DNA of 64,000 nucleotides from Bolinopsis microptera (lineage: Eukaryota; Ctenophora; Tentaculata; Lobata; Bolinopsidae), in NCBI RefSeq assembly GCF_026151205.1, contig NC_087081.1, forward strand, positions 1,787,886-1,851,885, in the 5' to 3' direction. Shown here one piece after another: positions 33,677 through 44,165 of this stretch. The position numbers were made by a program, and so were the translations under genes. Under the pieces are notes generated by a model, which saw only the letters and a list, made by a program, of their open reading frames with translations, was not told the DNA's origin and did not search any database. Positions within the stretch are counted from its first letter, which is position 1; each line of letters opens with the position of its first letter.

Positions 33677-34244
33677 GGTAACTTTATCCAGCTCGTCCAT
33701 TGTACAGCAGATATTAATTAAGTAAAGGGAACTTCGCAATAAAAAGCACAAGACAGTGTTCCTGTCACCCGATCGCACAGCAGAACATGAACAGAGAAAC
33801 AGATTTTTTACGAGTATCAGCCGTTAAGTATGACGAGTGCGCGGCGTAAAATCGCGATCCTGATGAACACTGAGCTTACTAGACTGGGCCGCGCTCAGCC
33901 TGTCATTCCGCCTAATCTCTATTATTTTAATGAACATAATAGCCTGGGGTCCCCAGGTAACACTGAGCTAACATTGCTACATGGTGGATACAAATTATTT
34001 ACATCTTGACTTAAACATTGATATACAATTTTTACAGTCAGAGAAAAAAATCTGTACTCGCGCTTGGCGCTTATTACTTATTAATAGTTACATTTGACAT
34101 ATGGGTCTACTGCAAACCATTATTTGTGATTCATATTATGAAAGTTTTATTTTTGTTATGACTCGGTTCAAAAGAAAGAATTAAATTATTCATGCTGACC
34201 TACAAATATTAATCATTAATTGGCAATTTTTCTGACAGTAAAAT
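33677..34244. other. Unassigned; dispersed CCTGTCATTCCGCC module
   Basis: At about 33890-33960 the sequence CGCTCAGCCTGTCATTCCGCC, ATCTCT, TAATGAACAT and CCAGGTAACA matches in order sequences near 54710-54650 (complement) and, more distantly, 39275-39390. This is a dispersed module of an unknown element. No gene recognised. Confidence 0.45.
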
Positions 34245-34247
34245 TAA

Positions 34248-34546
34248 AGTGGCTCAGTGGCTCAGTCGGTAAAACCGCCTGTCTACTGGCCTGGACGTTG
34301 CGAGTTCGAATCCCAGTTGGGCCAAAATCTCAAAAACTGAAGGGCAGCCATCACTCACCAAACCATGGTGTGAATGGTAGTGGCTTTCATTAGAGCTGCG
34401 AAAATAACACGAGTGTATGTGCCTGGGGTTGTTTCCCGACTATACTGCAAGGAAATCTGTACCGAGAGGACCGTGGCCGAAATGCAATTAGACAGGGAAA
34501 TCGGCTCCCCGATCGACTGCGGTCGATCAAATTATTATTATTATTA
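34248..34546 (+). mobile_element. tRNA-derived SINE with (ATT)n tail
   Basis: The head has a pol III A box TGGCTCAGTCGG and a B box GAGTTCGAATCCCAG about 35 bases apart, but no proper cloverleaf, so it is not a tRNA gene. A ~220-base body and a tail of (ATT)n at about 34532-34546 follow. The GTGGCTCA motif is duplicated at the very start. The head resembles the SINE at 42033, but the body differs. Confidence 0.75.
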
Positions 34547-34603
34547 TATTATGAAAGTTATATTTTTGTTATGACTCTTTGATTCAAATTTCTGATTGTT
34601 TCT

Positions 34604-34949
34604 GAATAGACTCAGTGAAGACAGATTCTAATGGAAATAAATAGCTGAATAACGTATCGACATTTCTACGTCATACTCATATTCTGAAATAGTATTAATT
34701 CAATTATAACGATCAATATAATATGTACATTAAAAATTTGACGACGAAATTTATTTCAAACAAAATATATAACTGTAAAATAGTTACAGTTATATATTTT
34801 GTTTGAAATATTTTCGTCAAATTTTTAATGTACATATTGATCGTTATAATTGAATTAATACTATTTCAGAATATGAGTATGACGTAGAAATGTCGATACG
34901 TTATTCAGCTATTTATTTCCATTAGAATCTGTCTTCACTGAGTCTATTC
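34604..34949. repeat. 346-bp near-perfect palindrome
   Basis: From GAATAGACTCAGTGAAGAC to its complement GTCTTCACTGAGTCTATTC, the arms of about 165 bases are nearly identical; the only differences I see are a five-base indel (ATATAATATG/ATATG) and a small change near CGACGAAATT. The centre lies in ATAACTGTAAAATAGTTACAGTTAT. There is no coding content and no clear target duplication. It could fold into one long hairpin in RNA or DNA, as a foldback MITE would. Confidence 0.9.
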
Positions 34950-35318
34950 AAAAACTCTCTACCCAACGCTCTTCGAGCTACGATCGTCCTGTGACGAAGT
35001 AAGGACAAATCTTGAGGTCCTCAGGTAACATCGACCACCGATTGAAAATTCAGAGATTTTTTGACATAAAGGTCAAATGTAAAACTAAAATCATGATGTT
35101 GATTGATTGACGACGTCAATTTTTGAGCACAGCGCGAGCGCATGCGGAAAAGGACCGCGTAGCTAGTCAAGATGTTAATAAATATTTGGCTTGTGGCGCG
35201 ATGTGTTGCTCTAACTATAGCCCTCTCGCTTGCAGTAGCGCCTGACCGCCGGAGGCGGAAATGACCTGGTTAGCTAGGTGAACGCGATGTGCCTTGTATA
35301 GTAGGATGAAATCCTACT
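34950..35318. other. No gene recognised
   Basis: Unique-looking sequence between the palindrome and the start of the composite repeat. No exon chain or repeat supported. Confidence 0.4.
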
Positions 35319-35334
35319 CACAGGAGGAGCAAAG

Positions 35335-35590
35335 TGCAAAGAAACTGTCACTAACTGCTACAAACTGCCACTAACTGCCACAAACTGCCACTAACTGCCA
35401 CAAACTGCCACTAACTGTTACAAACTGCCACTAACTGCTACAAACTGCCACAAACTGCCACTAACTGCCACTAACTGCTACAATCGCGCCCACGCACTGC
35501 GCGCGCAGTTTGCAGCAGTTAGTGGCAGTTTGTAGCAGTTAGTGGCAGTTTGTAGCAGTTAGTGGCAGTTTGTAGCAGTTAGTGGCAGTT
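35335..35590. repeat. Palindromic 10-bp minisatellite (CACTAACTGC)n
   Basis: Alternating CACTAACTGC and CACAAACTGC units run to a GC-rich centre (about 35483-35510, GCGCCCACGC...GCGCGC), then the same units run in reverse complement. The whole forms a long imperfect hairpin. The same structure recurs at 55230-55485 and, in opposite orientation, at 54809-55020. It sits next to the CACAGGAGGAG edge and is probably the subterminal array of the mobile element. Confidence 0.9.
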
Positions 35591-36118
35591 TTCTGCAGTT
35601 GCGCCGAGCCTTTTAGCAATTTGTCTTTGGCGCCTTACATGCCACATGACTTATTGACATTGTATAATTGGTCTAAAAACAATTTTGTATTATTAGAAAA
35701 TATATGAATTTGGGACAAAATAATTTACTATCGAAGGAAACAAATATTAACTTTTTGACAAGAAAAGCGATTACCAACTAGTACTACAATTACACAAACA
35801 CTGCATGGCAATACGATTACAAATTGTTTAAATGTTAAATCCGGGTATCGCTATTAGTATTGTGCTATTGTGCCAAAATTACAATATTATATGGTCAATC
35901 GTAATCATTTGCAATTTGGAAGACCCCTCTGCTGATATGTAAACGACTCCTTATACTAACTTGATTGTAGCAAACCGCGTGATGTTTATTGATCATCAGT
36001 TCGATAGGACGATAGTTATGAGAAAAGCTACAAAACTACAATTTCCATTACCAAAGTTTTAGAACTAAACGCTTGATTGAGGGTTCAGAACTTTATTTGA
36101 ATAACAGGGCCTCCCACA

Positions 36119-38773
36119 CAGGAAACAGAGTCTGTTAAGGAATCCGGAAGGATGAATAAGATTCTGAAATCCTGTAACGACAACAAACATACACTAGAAG
36201 CCGTTTACAAACCAAACGGAGACATCACCAAAAATGCAGAGGAGACATTGGAGGTCATGACACGAACCCACTTCAAGGATAGTGTCACTGATCCGCCAGT
36301 GCCTCCACCTGGTCCTCTACCAATCACCACCACCTTACTCAATACCATCTACAGCCCAGACAGAATCGAGGAGGCTCTTAAATCCTTCGATCCGTTGAAA
36401 GCTGCTGGACCCGACACCCTCAAACCTATCATCATACAGAAAGCTTGGACACACATCAAAGACATCACCAGAACCATTATGACAAAAAATCATGAAACCC
36501 AACACATTCCAACTTTGTGGAAAGAATCCCTTGGAATCTTTCTCCCAAAGCCTGGAAAAACTGACTACAACCAACCAAAGTCATTTCGAACTATCACCCT
36601 TTCTCCAGTGATGTTAAAACTACAGGAGAAGGTGATACTGTGGCATATGCAACACGACCTTAATATCGCTAAAGACATCAACAAACGACAATTTGGCTTT
36701 AAGAAAGGATGTTCAACCGAAGCAGCCCTTCATAAAGTTACTCACACCATCGAGCGCAGGATAGCTAAGAAGGGATATGTCCTAGGCGTCTTTCTAGATA
36801 TAGAGGGAGCTTTTGATAATGTCTCTTTCAAGGCTATTTCTGACGCTATCAAGACCACGAAAGTGGATCTGGCCACAGCACAATGGATTATCAACATGGT
36901 AACTAACAGATTCATCACATTAAATCATAAGGATAAGTCGACAAGGGTTCGGATCCGGAGAGGGTGCCCTCAAGGTGGCATCCTTTCCCCTTTCCTCTGG
37001 AACCTGGTAGTCGATGATCTCCTGGCCTACACCGCAAGAGACATACCAGGTTATCTGCAAGCTTTTGCAGACGATCTGCTCTCTCTAGCGGAGGGGAATG
37101 ATTTAGACATCATCTGGAACAGAACACGCAAAACCATCAACACAATAGAAAAATGGTGCCAAACCAAAGATCTATCCATAAGCGCACTCAAAACACAAAT
37201 AGTCATGTTTACCTGGAATAAGAAATGGACACTAAGACCTGTGGTGGTGGGTAACACCACCATAGGTCTATCCAAATCTGCCAAATTCCTAGGAGTGACC
37301 CTCGACAGCAAGCTCAATTTCAATGAACATATCACCAATACCACCAAAAAAGCTACGGCATCCCTTATGCAATGTAGAAGAGCTGTCGGCCCCACTTGGG
37401 GTATGAGCCCTAAAACATGCAAATGGATGTACACCGCTGTCATCAGACCTATTCTATCATACTGCTGTAGTATATGGATTAGAGCAACCCAAACAGACAC
37501 CAACGCGAGGAAGTTCAAACGAGTTCAGGCATTGGCATTGAGAATGATGTCTGGTGCCATGCCTAGTACTCCCTTCATCGCACTGAACCACCTCACTAAC
37601 ACTCCAGATATCATACTTTTCCTGAGAGGTGAAGCAGCAAAGGGCACAGCCAGGCTTCAAGCTTATGGAAGCCTAACCCTCGAAACTATCGCCCCCAGAA
37701 AAGGTACCATCACAACTCACACCACTATCAACAAACAATTCATGGTAGATCTCAACATACCACCCAAAGCAGAGAGAGACCTATCTATACCAACCATGAT
37801 GCTTGAACGACGCTTCACGGTCACCACTCCTGGAGCTGACAACATTGGTTATAGAGGCTCACTCCAAAACACCATCGACAACATCCCCAGTGAAACCATC
37901 ACCTGCTACACAGACGGGTCACGCACAGACTCAGGTAGCGGGGCTGGTTATATTATCACCACAGACAACAACAACACTACACTAGATGAAAGATCATTCA
38001 AGCTTCCCGATTATTGCACCGTTTATCAAACAGAACTCACTGCCATCATCGAAGCTTGTAAATATCTATCAACTTATACAAACACACACATCATCATATG
38101 GTCAGACAGTCTCTCCTCTATTCAAGCCATATCCTCACCTTCAACGAGGAGTAGGACTACTAGAGACTGTTACGACACCCTCAATACACTCGGATCCACT
38201 AACACCTTAGAGATCAGATGGATAGCTGCACACATTGGATTGTGGGGTAATGAAAAAGCAGACGAGCTGGCCAAAAATGGTACAACCAGTGAATCCACTT
38301 TGAATTGCCCAATTCCACAATCTTACATCAAACGCCTGATCAACGACAAAGTCACAAAACTTAATCAAGAATCATGGATTACTGATGGTCCCAGACACAC
38401 TAAACTGACACTTGGACATAAAAACATCAACATCATCAAAAATCTCAACACTACACTCAGTAACAACAGACAAAATTATAGAACTGCAGTGCACCTCATC
38501 ACGGGACATTGTGGCCTCAACAAACACCTACACACCATTCGCAAATCAGACACAAGTGCTTGTCCTAAATGCGGCGACGAAGAGGAGACTGTCTCACACT
38601 TTCTCGGACAGTGCCCGGCTATTGCCCAAATAAGAGGTCAATATTTCCGGGACTACTACCTCTCTGTCAATGACATATTCGACAACCAACACATCTCCAC
38701 CATTGTCAACTTTACAAACCACACTAAACGCTTAGTGGTGCCAGAGGAGTTGGACCAGACAGGTGTAACATAG
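36119..38773 (+). CDS. LINE ORF2 (3' part): reverse transcriptase, RNase H and CCHC finger
   Basis: An open frame of 873 codons from ATG 36152 (open back to the truncation at 36119). RT: FLDIEGAFDN (Asp216), RGCPQGGILSPFLWN, QAFADDLL (Asp307/308), KFLGVTLDSKLNF. RNase H: CYTDGSRTDSGSGAGY (Asp588), TELTAIIEAC, IIWSDSLSS and AAHIGLWGNEKADELAK, so the acidic residues and the HxGxxGNExAD motif are present. The C-terminal zinc knuckle CPKCGDEEETVSHFLGQC follows. This order is that of the I/Jockey-related clades that kept RNase H. The endonuclease and ORF1 are missing. The enzyme copies element RNA at a nicked target and removes the RNA strand. Confidence 0.9.
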   Translation, partial: QETESVKESGRMNKILKSCNDNKHTLEAVYKPNGDITKNAEETLEVMTRTHFKDSVTDPPVPPPGPLPITTTLLNTIYSPDRIEEALKSFDPLKAAGPDTLKPIIIQKAWTHIKDITRTIMTKNHETQHIPTLWKESLGIFLPKPGKTDYNQPKSFRTITLSPVMLKLQEKVILWHMQHDLNIAKDINKRQFGFKKGCSTEAALHKVTHTIERRIAKKGYVLGVFLDIEGAFDNVSFKAISDAIKTTKVDLATAQWIINMVTNRFITLNHKDKSTRVRIRRGCPQGGILSPFLWNLVVDDLLAYTARDIPGYLQAFADDLLSLAEGNDLDIIWNRTRKTINTIEKWCQTKDLSISALKTQIVMFTWNKKWTLRPVVVGNTTIGLSKSAKFLGVTLDSKLNFNEHITNTTKKATASLMQCRRAVGPTWGMSPKTCKWMYTAVIRPILSYCCSIWIRATQTDTNARKFKRVQALALRMMSGAMPSTPFIALNHLTNTPDIILFLRGEAAKGTARLQAYGSLTLETIAPRKGTITTHTTINKQFMVDLNIPPKAERDLSIPTMMLERRFTVTTPGADNIGYRGSLQNTIDNIPSETITCYTDGSRTDSGSGAGYIITTDNNNTTLDERSFKLPDYCTVYQTELTAIIEACKYLSTYTNTHIIIWSDSLSSIQAISSPSTRSRTTRDCYDTLNTLGSTNTLEIRWIAAHIGLWGNEKADELAKNGTTSESTLNCPIPQSYIKRLINDKVTKLNQESWITDGPRHTKLTLGHKNINIIKNLNTTLSNNRQNYRTAVHLITGHCGLNKHLHTIRKSDTSACPKCGDEEETVSHFLGQCPAIAQIRGQYFRDYYLSVNDIFDNQHISTIVNFTNHTKRLVVPEELDQTGVT

Positions 38774-39002
38774 CGACTACTTTAACGCCGTCTTATTTCG
38801 CCTCTCTCTTCCACACTCAACCACCACTTAAGCGTTTATCTATGACACACCCCACAACACTTACCATCATCCTTGATTACACATCTTGATTCCACTGGCA
38901 TCCTCCCACAGGACTGCCATACCCCAGAGGTAGGCAAAGCATTCATATGCTATCCTCTCGTGGGCCAACCAGGCCCAGCCTCTCTAAAAAAAAAAAAAAA
39001 AA
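38774..39002 (+). other. 3' UTR and poly-A of the truncated LINE
   Basis: About 210 bases of non-coding sequence follow the TAG and end ...CCAGCCTCTCT followed by 17 A. It contains no AATAAA that I can see; LINEs often rely on the A-run itself. Confidence 0.7.
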
Positions 39003-39476
39003 GGGCCTCCCACGGATTGAACAGTTTTGTGCGGAGAAAGAAGTGAAGAGAGTACGAAGCCAAAGAGTTCTCCGACAATTATTCCAGCCAGCCTCGCCGC
39101 AGCAACGCCAACAGCAAGCAAGGACTTATTCATGCAACATATATAAGTATATACAACGCTGACCCAGAATGGACATGCCACGGTACCACTATAATATTTG
39201 CTTCGATTCTCCGTGATACTGATAGCACTAGCAGTAGCAGAATTTGCTGCTTGTAATTCCTGGGCGTTGCTGAACCTGTCATTCCGCCCTATCTGCTATA
39301 GACATATTTTTAATCGCCATAATATGTTCAATGTTAAATCAATGTGTTTAACTTAATAAATGCAAAAGCCTGAGCGAGGTTACCCAGGTAAATTGATCTT
39401 TGCAAGTTGAATTTGCGTTTCTGAAACTACTCTCTGCACTGGTAATTGTATTTAAAAGGGAACACAAAATGATGTA

Positions 39477-39510
39477 CGTGACCAAAATTATTCCCCGCGC
39501 GACGCGATAA
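39477..39510 (+). repeat. Recurrent CGTGACCAA...ATTCCCCGCGCGA module
   Basis: CGTGACCAAAATTATTCCCC followed by GCGCGACGCGATAAGATTC. Related blocks lie at about 41808, 46740 (complement), 53130 (complement), 56476, 58340 and 63880 (complement), each followed by TTTCA., a CGCGCGTAAA/CGCGCGTCAAAT segment and later TTTAACT..AACTGTTTGGAAAAC. The composite repeat is therefore itself built from diverged internal copies of one older module. Confidence 0.6.
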
Positions 39511-39653
39511 GATTCCCTTTCAGCATTCAGTTTCAGTTAATTCTGGGTAATTCGCGCGTAAAATCATATTGGCACGTGTGCGTTCCATGTTCTCAGAATT
39601 AGGCAACGGTAAGTTTATAATCTTTAACTTTAACTGTTTGGAAACAGGTGTTG

Positions 39654-39881
39654 TTATTTTATGCTGGGAATCCCAAAAAGTGCTTGATCGGCCAGTTCAT
39701 CATTGTGTCTCGCTAAATACTTGGCTAGTTTCATTATGCTTCGACTAATCATCACTGTTGGCTTGGGGATGGTATTCAACTGTCGAGGGCCTACTGTAAC
39801 AGCCATTAATACGCTTATAGTTTTCAGACAGCTACTAACCGATATCCAATGGGTCTCAGCCATAGAATAATACAGGCTCAA
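39654..39881 (-). CDS. Small conserved ORF in composite repeat (…DELADQALFGIPSIK)
   Basis: A 75-codon minus-strand frame containing AETHWISV, then QLNTIPKPTVMISRSIM, then LARHNDELADQALFGIPS. A homologous open frame lies at 52706-52939 (plus strand, about 77 codons) and a frameshifted one at 56882-56645. I recognise no family. It could be an exon of a transposon protein, or simply an open frame preserved by recent duplication; the copies differ by several amino acids in the first half and none in the second. Confidence 0.3.
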   Translation of the reverse strand: MSLYYSMAETHWISVSSCLKTISVLMAVTVGPRQLNTIPKPTVMISRSIMKLAKYLARHNDELADQALFGIPSIK

Positions 39882-40746
39882 TTCGGTGGCTCGGAAAAGT
39901 ATAATCTATAATATTGAAAGGTTCATGCGCAAATTTACCTAGTTTAGCCGTCATTGATTATAGGTACAGACCGACGGAATTGCTCATCAGCAGATCTTGC
40001 GCTTCCGCTGCTGTATCGGACGTCTGTGATCAAAGCAGTAAAGTCGACTTCCCATAAATTGACAACAGGATGTCCCCTGATTCTCCTAGGTTTCTGGATA
40101 GAAGTCAACTATTTATGCTCAATTCTCGAGCCGATAATAGTCTTGCTTAGATTTTCAGACAATAGTCTTAAGATTCCTGTTGGTTTCATCGGTGTAATTT
40201 ATTACAAATATTATCTGTTCACCTTAAAGTTAGCAAATTTTGCTTTTCGCAATTGAAACTATAAAAGCGATATGATTAGTTTTGCCAACAAAAGGTGGCT
40301 CGAGCTCCATTCCATTGGGTGATAAACAAAAAAAGAAACCGCCTCACAGTTAACAAGCAGCGAGACCTTATTAATATTATTATTTATGTTATTATATTTA
40401 TGTTATTATATTTATGTTAACACAAGTTTGCGTCTTATGAAAAATTCACGAATTAAGGAGCAATAATTTTATTATTATTTGCTTATTGCTATACTAGTGA
40501 CTTATTTTTATTCATTATTGTTTATTTACTGTCTAATTCCGACAACATAGTTTTATCTCATTGTATCCATTTAAAGTTAAAAACGGACATTAAAATGAAC
40601 GCTCGGAGCCCGGAGGCATTCAAACGTTTACGTACCTACGGGCGTTGACTTGAACGTAAATGGGCAGACTATTTAACTTTAAGGTTAAACGGATATTAAT
40701 ATATGTACGCTATGCCCTAGCTGGGGCCTCTTCTCAGACTCTCGAG

Positions 40747-41562
40747 CAGGCTTGTCCGCCGTGGCTAAATGGATCGGCGGCGGCGTTTCACTAAAATTAC
40801 ACCGGCGGCGGCGGCGTACGCCGGCGTGAGCCGTGAAATCAAGGCCAACTAAATTGAGGTCTATGAAATATGAATATGATCATGTACTTAATTTGGGTAA
40901 TTTATACTTAACTTCAACAAATGATGTTGGTATATTGTTATGGTATTATCTGCTATCAAATAAAAGTTGAGACAAATTGATACAATTATTTTATTTAAGG
41001 TAAAGTACATAAACAATAAATTATTGCTGAAATCAATGGATCTCTCAATCTTTTTTGTTTGTTGTTGGAAACAAAATCATAGTTTTTAGAACAAAACAGT
41101 GTATATTTGAAATTCTTAACATTCATCCTAGATCGCTGACTAGAAAGAATTAAACCTGCAGCCGACCAGGTTCTTTCAATTTCCGCACTACTTATACTGG
41201 CAGGTATACAATGCACTATTCTTACTATGTTTGAGAGTATTGGGAAAGTTTTTTGCCTATCGGCCCAAAATCTTAAAAGTTCGAATTGTAAAATTTCTTC
41301 TTCAGTCAAACTTATGAGTAGGTATCTGCTCAGTTCTTCTGATAATCAATATTGTTAAGTTAGCTAAAGGTGTGTATCATGTGTGTGTTGCCCCTAGCCG
41401 TTAATCGCTATCAGTTACTCTGATATCTTCAAATGAAGACAGAATTATTTTGAAGTCAGAAAATGCACGCCGTACGCCGATGTACGCCGGGGTGTATCGG
41501 CGGCGTTCGGCGTGGCAAAATAACCCGGCGGCGGCGGCGTTCGGCGGCGGCGGACAAGCCTG
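40747..41562. mobile_element. Internally deleted hAT transposon, 816 bp
   Basis: Termini CAGGCTTGTCCGCCG and the complement at the right end (CGGCGGCGGACAAGCCTG). The 8-bp target duplication CTCTCGAG lies at 40739-40746 and 41563-41570. Copy 2 has the empty site with a single CTCTCGAG near 58095. Subterminal (CGG)n/CGGCGTACG stretches are GC-rich. Only the 3' part of a transposase gene remains (see 40995-41309). Confidence 0.95.
40995..41309 (-). pseudogene. hAT transposase C-terminal dimerisation domain, truncated
   Basis: About 100 codons: EILQFELLRFWADRQKTFP, then ILSNIVRIVHCIPASISSAEIERTWSAAG, then SSQRSRMNVKNF. This is the conserved hATC dimerisation block (W..., FP.L..I.R, P(A)S...ER.FSAAG, R..M). 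The DDE catalytic core and BED finger are missing, so the element cannot move by itself. Confidence 0.85.
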
Positions 41563-42032
41563 CTCTCGAGCGTTCAATTTGAATTGGTGTCGATTCAAAA
41601 TTAAAGTTAATTAAAGTTCAATAAGATAAACTTATCATTGCTGGTTTGATTTTGGAACCTTCTCTAGACCTAGTAATTTTGGATTCGTAAGTTATGTGCG
41701 AGAATAGCTTCCCAGTCCCACGTCAAAGTGATTTATAGATTATCCTTATTTTCAAGGGAATCGTTAGGTATTCGTATACTTATAGTATAGTTTTATTATT
41801 ACACGTACGTGACCAAATATTATTCCCCGCGCGATGTTATTACAAATTAGATTCTCTTTCACTTTGATCAGTTTCTTTCAAAAACAGATTCGCGCGTCAA
41901 ATATATTTAGTTTGCGCGCTTTTGGTACTCCCAAAAGTACGTCAAAATGCAATTCTGTGAATTGCATTATTATAAATTTATTATATAAATATATTATAAA
42001 TTTATTATAAATATATTATAAATTTATAATAA

Positions 42033-42390
42033 CGGCTTAGTGGCTCAGTTGGTTAATCCGGGCCTGGTATTGCTTGAGGTACCAGGTTCGATTCCCGACT
42101 CTGCCACTAGCCGTGGGGTGAGCGTCGTCGACGCTCAGCTAAGGATCCTGAGTGGTCTATGCAGCCCCCCGGTCCACTCAGCCAAATACTCGAGAAATCG
42201 GGTGTGAGGGTTAAATGAGGAGCTGCCCATTGCAGCAAAGTCTCGGGCGAAGAAAGTATGGTACACACTACCTTAACCGTCACTGGCCTAATGTATAATT
42301 GAATCCTTCGGCTTCCTGTAATTGGCTGGTTACACACTTGTGTAACAATGTGGCTGTTGGAATGTCCGAAGTAAAATAAGAGTTGAGATA
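42033..42390 (+). mobile_element. tRNA-derived SINE, second type
   Basis: Absent from the matching place in copy 2 (near 58517). The head carries an A box TGGCTCAGTTGG (42049) and a B box GGTTCGATTCC (42083); the body continues CTAGCCGTGGGGTGAGCGTC. The 5' side abuts an AT-rich TTATAAATTTATTATA repeat (about 41990-42032) that may be part of the insertion. I could not find an exact target duplication. Confidence 0.75.
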
Positions 42391-43240
42391 AAAGTCATAG
42401 GTAATAGGCTCCATGTCATTGTCTACAGGACTGGTCACCGTTAACCTTGTTTAACTTAAACTGGTTGGAAAACGCGGATGTGTTATGAAAAATTATGTTT
42501 ATCGCTTTGCCATTCGGCCGGTAGAATTAGATCAGAAAATCATGCGGATACCGATAAGACGATAAAACAGTTATCGAATTTTATACCTTTACCTAAGGCT
42601 AATGGTGATGCAACGCTAATGGAATACCTTGATCAGAAAGAAGTAAGAACTTTTGCTTTTGGCAAATCTAAAAACCACGGAAATTTTCAGCGACATCAAC
42701 GCTAAAAGTAAAATCGGAAACGATTTTCACTTCAAGATCTACTTAGAGAAAGGGTAATCTTATTGTAGTGCGACACGAACTGTAATGCGACACGTACTCT
42801 AGTGCAAAGTCCGACAAAAACACTCTCTGTCGCACTAGGGTACGTGTCGCACTACCATCCAGGTAGCGTACTCTACTGCGACAAAATATCCTGACTTATT
42901 TCCAAGCTCAGGTCACATCCTATCCTTCTTATGGACCATTAAGTGATTCGTCGGGTCGGTTCACGTCACTTATTTCGAATTGATCTTGCGAATACGATTC
43001 GTCGGTTCACATCACGTGTTTCGAAGTGATCCACTGATCACAATTCCTTCGGGTCAGTTCAAGCCACGTATGCAGTGTGTGATCCACCGGGTAACTCTTA
43101 AGCAGCATATGATCCTCATTCCTATCACACGTATCGTATGAAGGTATATCTCCGATTTGGATAACAAGTTCATATTCTTGGGCCATATATAAAGTCACGA
43201 TGATTCTACCAAAGCATCGAACGACATCAACATGTATTCT

Positions 43241-44165
43241 TCAATCACCTCCATTCCTGGACGCACTACTGGTTCAAGAAACGTTATCCACGACGGATAC
43301 CGCTACTGCCTGGATAATTAGAAGCGCGACGACAGGACCTACTGGCGATCCACTGGGAAGATCTGCTCCGGACGTCTCAGTCTGATGAACGACACTAGGT
43401 ACTGTGACCAGTACGAAGACTTATTCCCACCCTCCTACCAGTGGCGTAACTTAGGGCCCCGCAGACCCCGCTGTGCGGGGGGGGGGGGGGCGCCGTATTA
43501 GGGGGGGGGGGGGCGCAATTTTCCTGAATTTTAGGCCCTTCACTGAAAAAACGCCTTGTTTGTGTATTTCCCTGTCCAATTTAGCGTTCGGTCGACGCGA
43601 AAAAAATATTTGGGGTACCCTTTTTTGCTTCAGGGGGCGCAAAAAGCTGTAGGGGGGCGAGAAAAAAAGTACCCGACCTTTTTTTTTTTTTTTCTTTTTT
43701 TTTTAGGGACACAAAAAATTTAAGGGGGGCGCTTTTCGTCACTGAGCGGGGGGGGGCGCCAAAAGGCAAAGTTACGCCACTGCCTCCTACTCCTGCAGCA
43801 AACTCTGTCCACACAGCAAAGCAGCATATGAAACGGAAAGCTTCCGATACTGACCTCCCTACGAAACACCTACATAATTGCTGATGCTGTTGGACATTAT
43901 GAAGCCCTCTTGGATGAGCTCCTTGCTTTTGGAGTCGACCCTCAATCTGTCATGAGTGACTACGAGAGAGCCCTGATAAACGCTGTGGAGACAACCTGTA
44001 TACTACCAAGAGAGGATGCTTCTTCCACCACAAGCAAGCACTTTGGAGGAAGATGCAGCAACATGACCTAGTCCCGGAATACAACGCAGAGAACTCAGCA
44101 GTACGGAAGTACTTTAAGATGATCGGTGCTATTGCCTTCGTGGACCTAATCTTCGTGGACCTAAT
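43241..44165 (+). pseudogene. MULE transposase with FLYWCH finger, broken
   Basis: One frame at about 43250-43430 reads VIHDGYRYCLDN, stop, KRDDRTYWRSTGKICSGRLS, the pattern of a FLYWCH zinc finger with one Cys changed to Ser (YWRS for YWRC). After the MITE, 43858-43995 reads YEALLDELLAFG, then SVMSDYERALINAVET. A frameshift follows, then 44015-44150 reads GCFFHHKQALWRKMQQHDL, then VPEYN, then YFKMIGAIAFV: the MULE transposase core (the SDYE block contains a catalytic Asp). The stop and the Cys-to-Ser change are shared with copy 2 (60755-61300), so the decay predates the duplication. Confidence 0.8.
43439..43782. mobile_element. hAT-type MITE, 344 bp, with 8-bp target duplication
   Basis: Terminal CAGTGGCGTAAC ... 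GTTACGCCACTG; target duplication CCTCCTAC at 43431-43438 and 43783-43790. Copy 2 has the empty site (single CCTCCTAC near 60938). The interior is G-runs, GGCGC blocks and a T-run and has no coding capacity. The CAGTGGCGTA terminus is typical of hAT elements. A relic of the same family lies at 9098-9540. Confidence 0.95.

Larger units (their letters stand above)
36107..39013 (+). mobile_element. 5'-truncated LINE (RNase H-bearing I/Jockey-type) with 11-bp target duplication
   Basis: The insertion 36118-39002 is flanked by GGGCCTCCCAC at 36107-36117 and 39003-39013. The matching empty site with one GGGCCTCCCAC is at 56002-56012 in copy 2, proving the boundaries. The element ends in 17 A (38986-39002) after a ~210-base 3' UTR. 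The reading frame is already open at the left edge (QETESVKESGRM), so the 5' part was lost during insertion. A clean frame, target duplication and poly-A mark a recent insertion. Confidence 0.95.
40090..42752 (+). repeat. Left inverted arm of composite repeat copy 1
   Basis: This segment, minus its later insertions, is the reverse complement of 46219-48401. The inner boundary is after CTTAGAGAAAG on both sides: beyond it the left side reads GGTAATCTTATTG and the right side (complement) TAATGACATG. The arms hold about 2 kb of matching sequence, including the frame starting MCYEKLCLSLCHSAGRI at 42478-42705 (also 58601-58828). Long terminal inverted repeats of this kind are typical of MULEs and foldback elements. 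Confidence 0.85.

Noticed and set aside
21640-33790. Shared CACCCGATCGCACA between 21650 and 33768
   Set aside because: Short match without extended similarity in flanks; may be chance.
34256-34325. Possible tRNA gene
   Set aside because: A and B boxes are present, but the acceptor stem and cloverleaf do not form and a SINE body with (ATT)n tail follows.
37051-37518. 155-codon minus-strand frame inside the RT/RNase H LINE
   Set aside because: Antisense shadow of a clear RT coding frame.
41401-41598. Ala/Arg-rich minus-strand frame
   Set aside because: It spans the GC-rich terminal repeat of the hAT element and its flank; composition artefact.
42045-42105. Possible tRNA gene
   Set aside because: tRNA-like head of a SINE that is absent from the matching place in the second composite-repeat copy.
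43451-43814. Minus-strand frames rich in Pro, Lys and Phe
   Set aside because: They cover the poly-G, poly-T MITE interior and cross its end into the flanking MULE.
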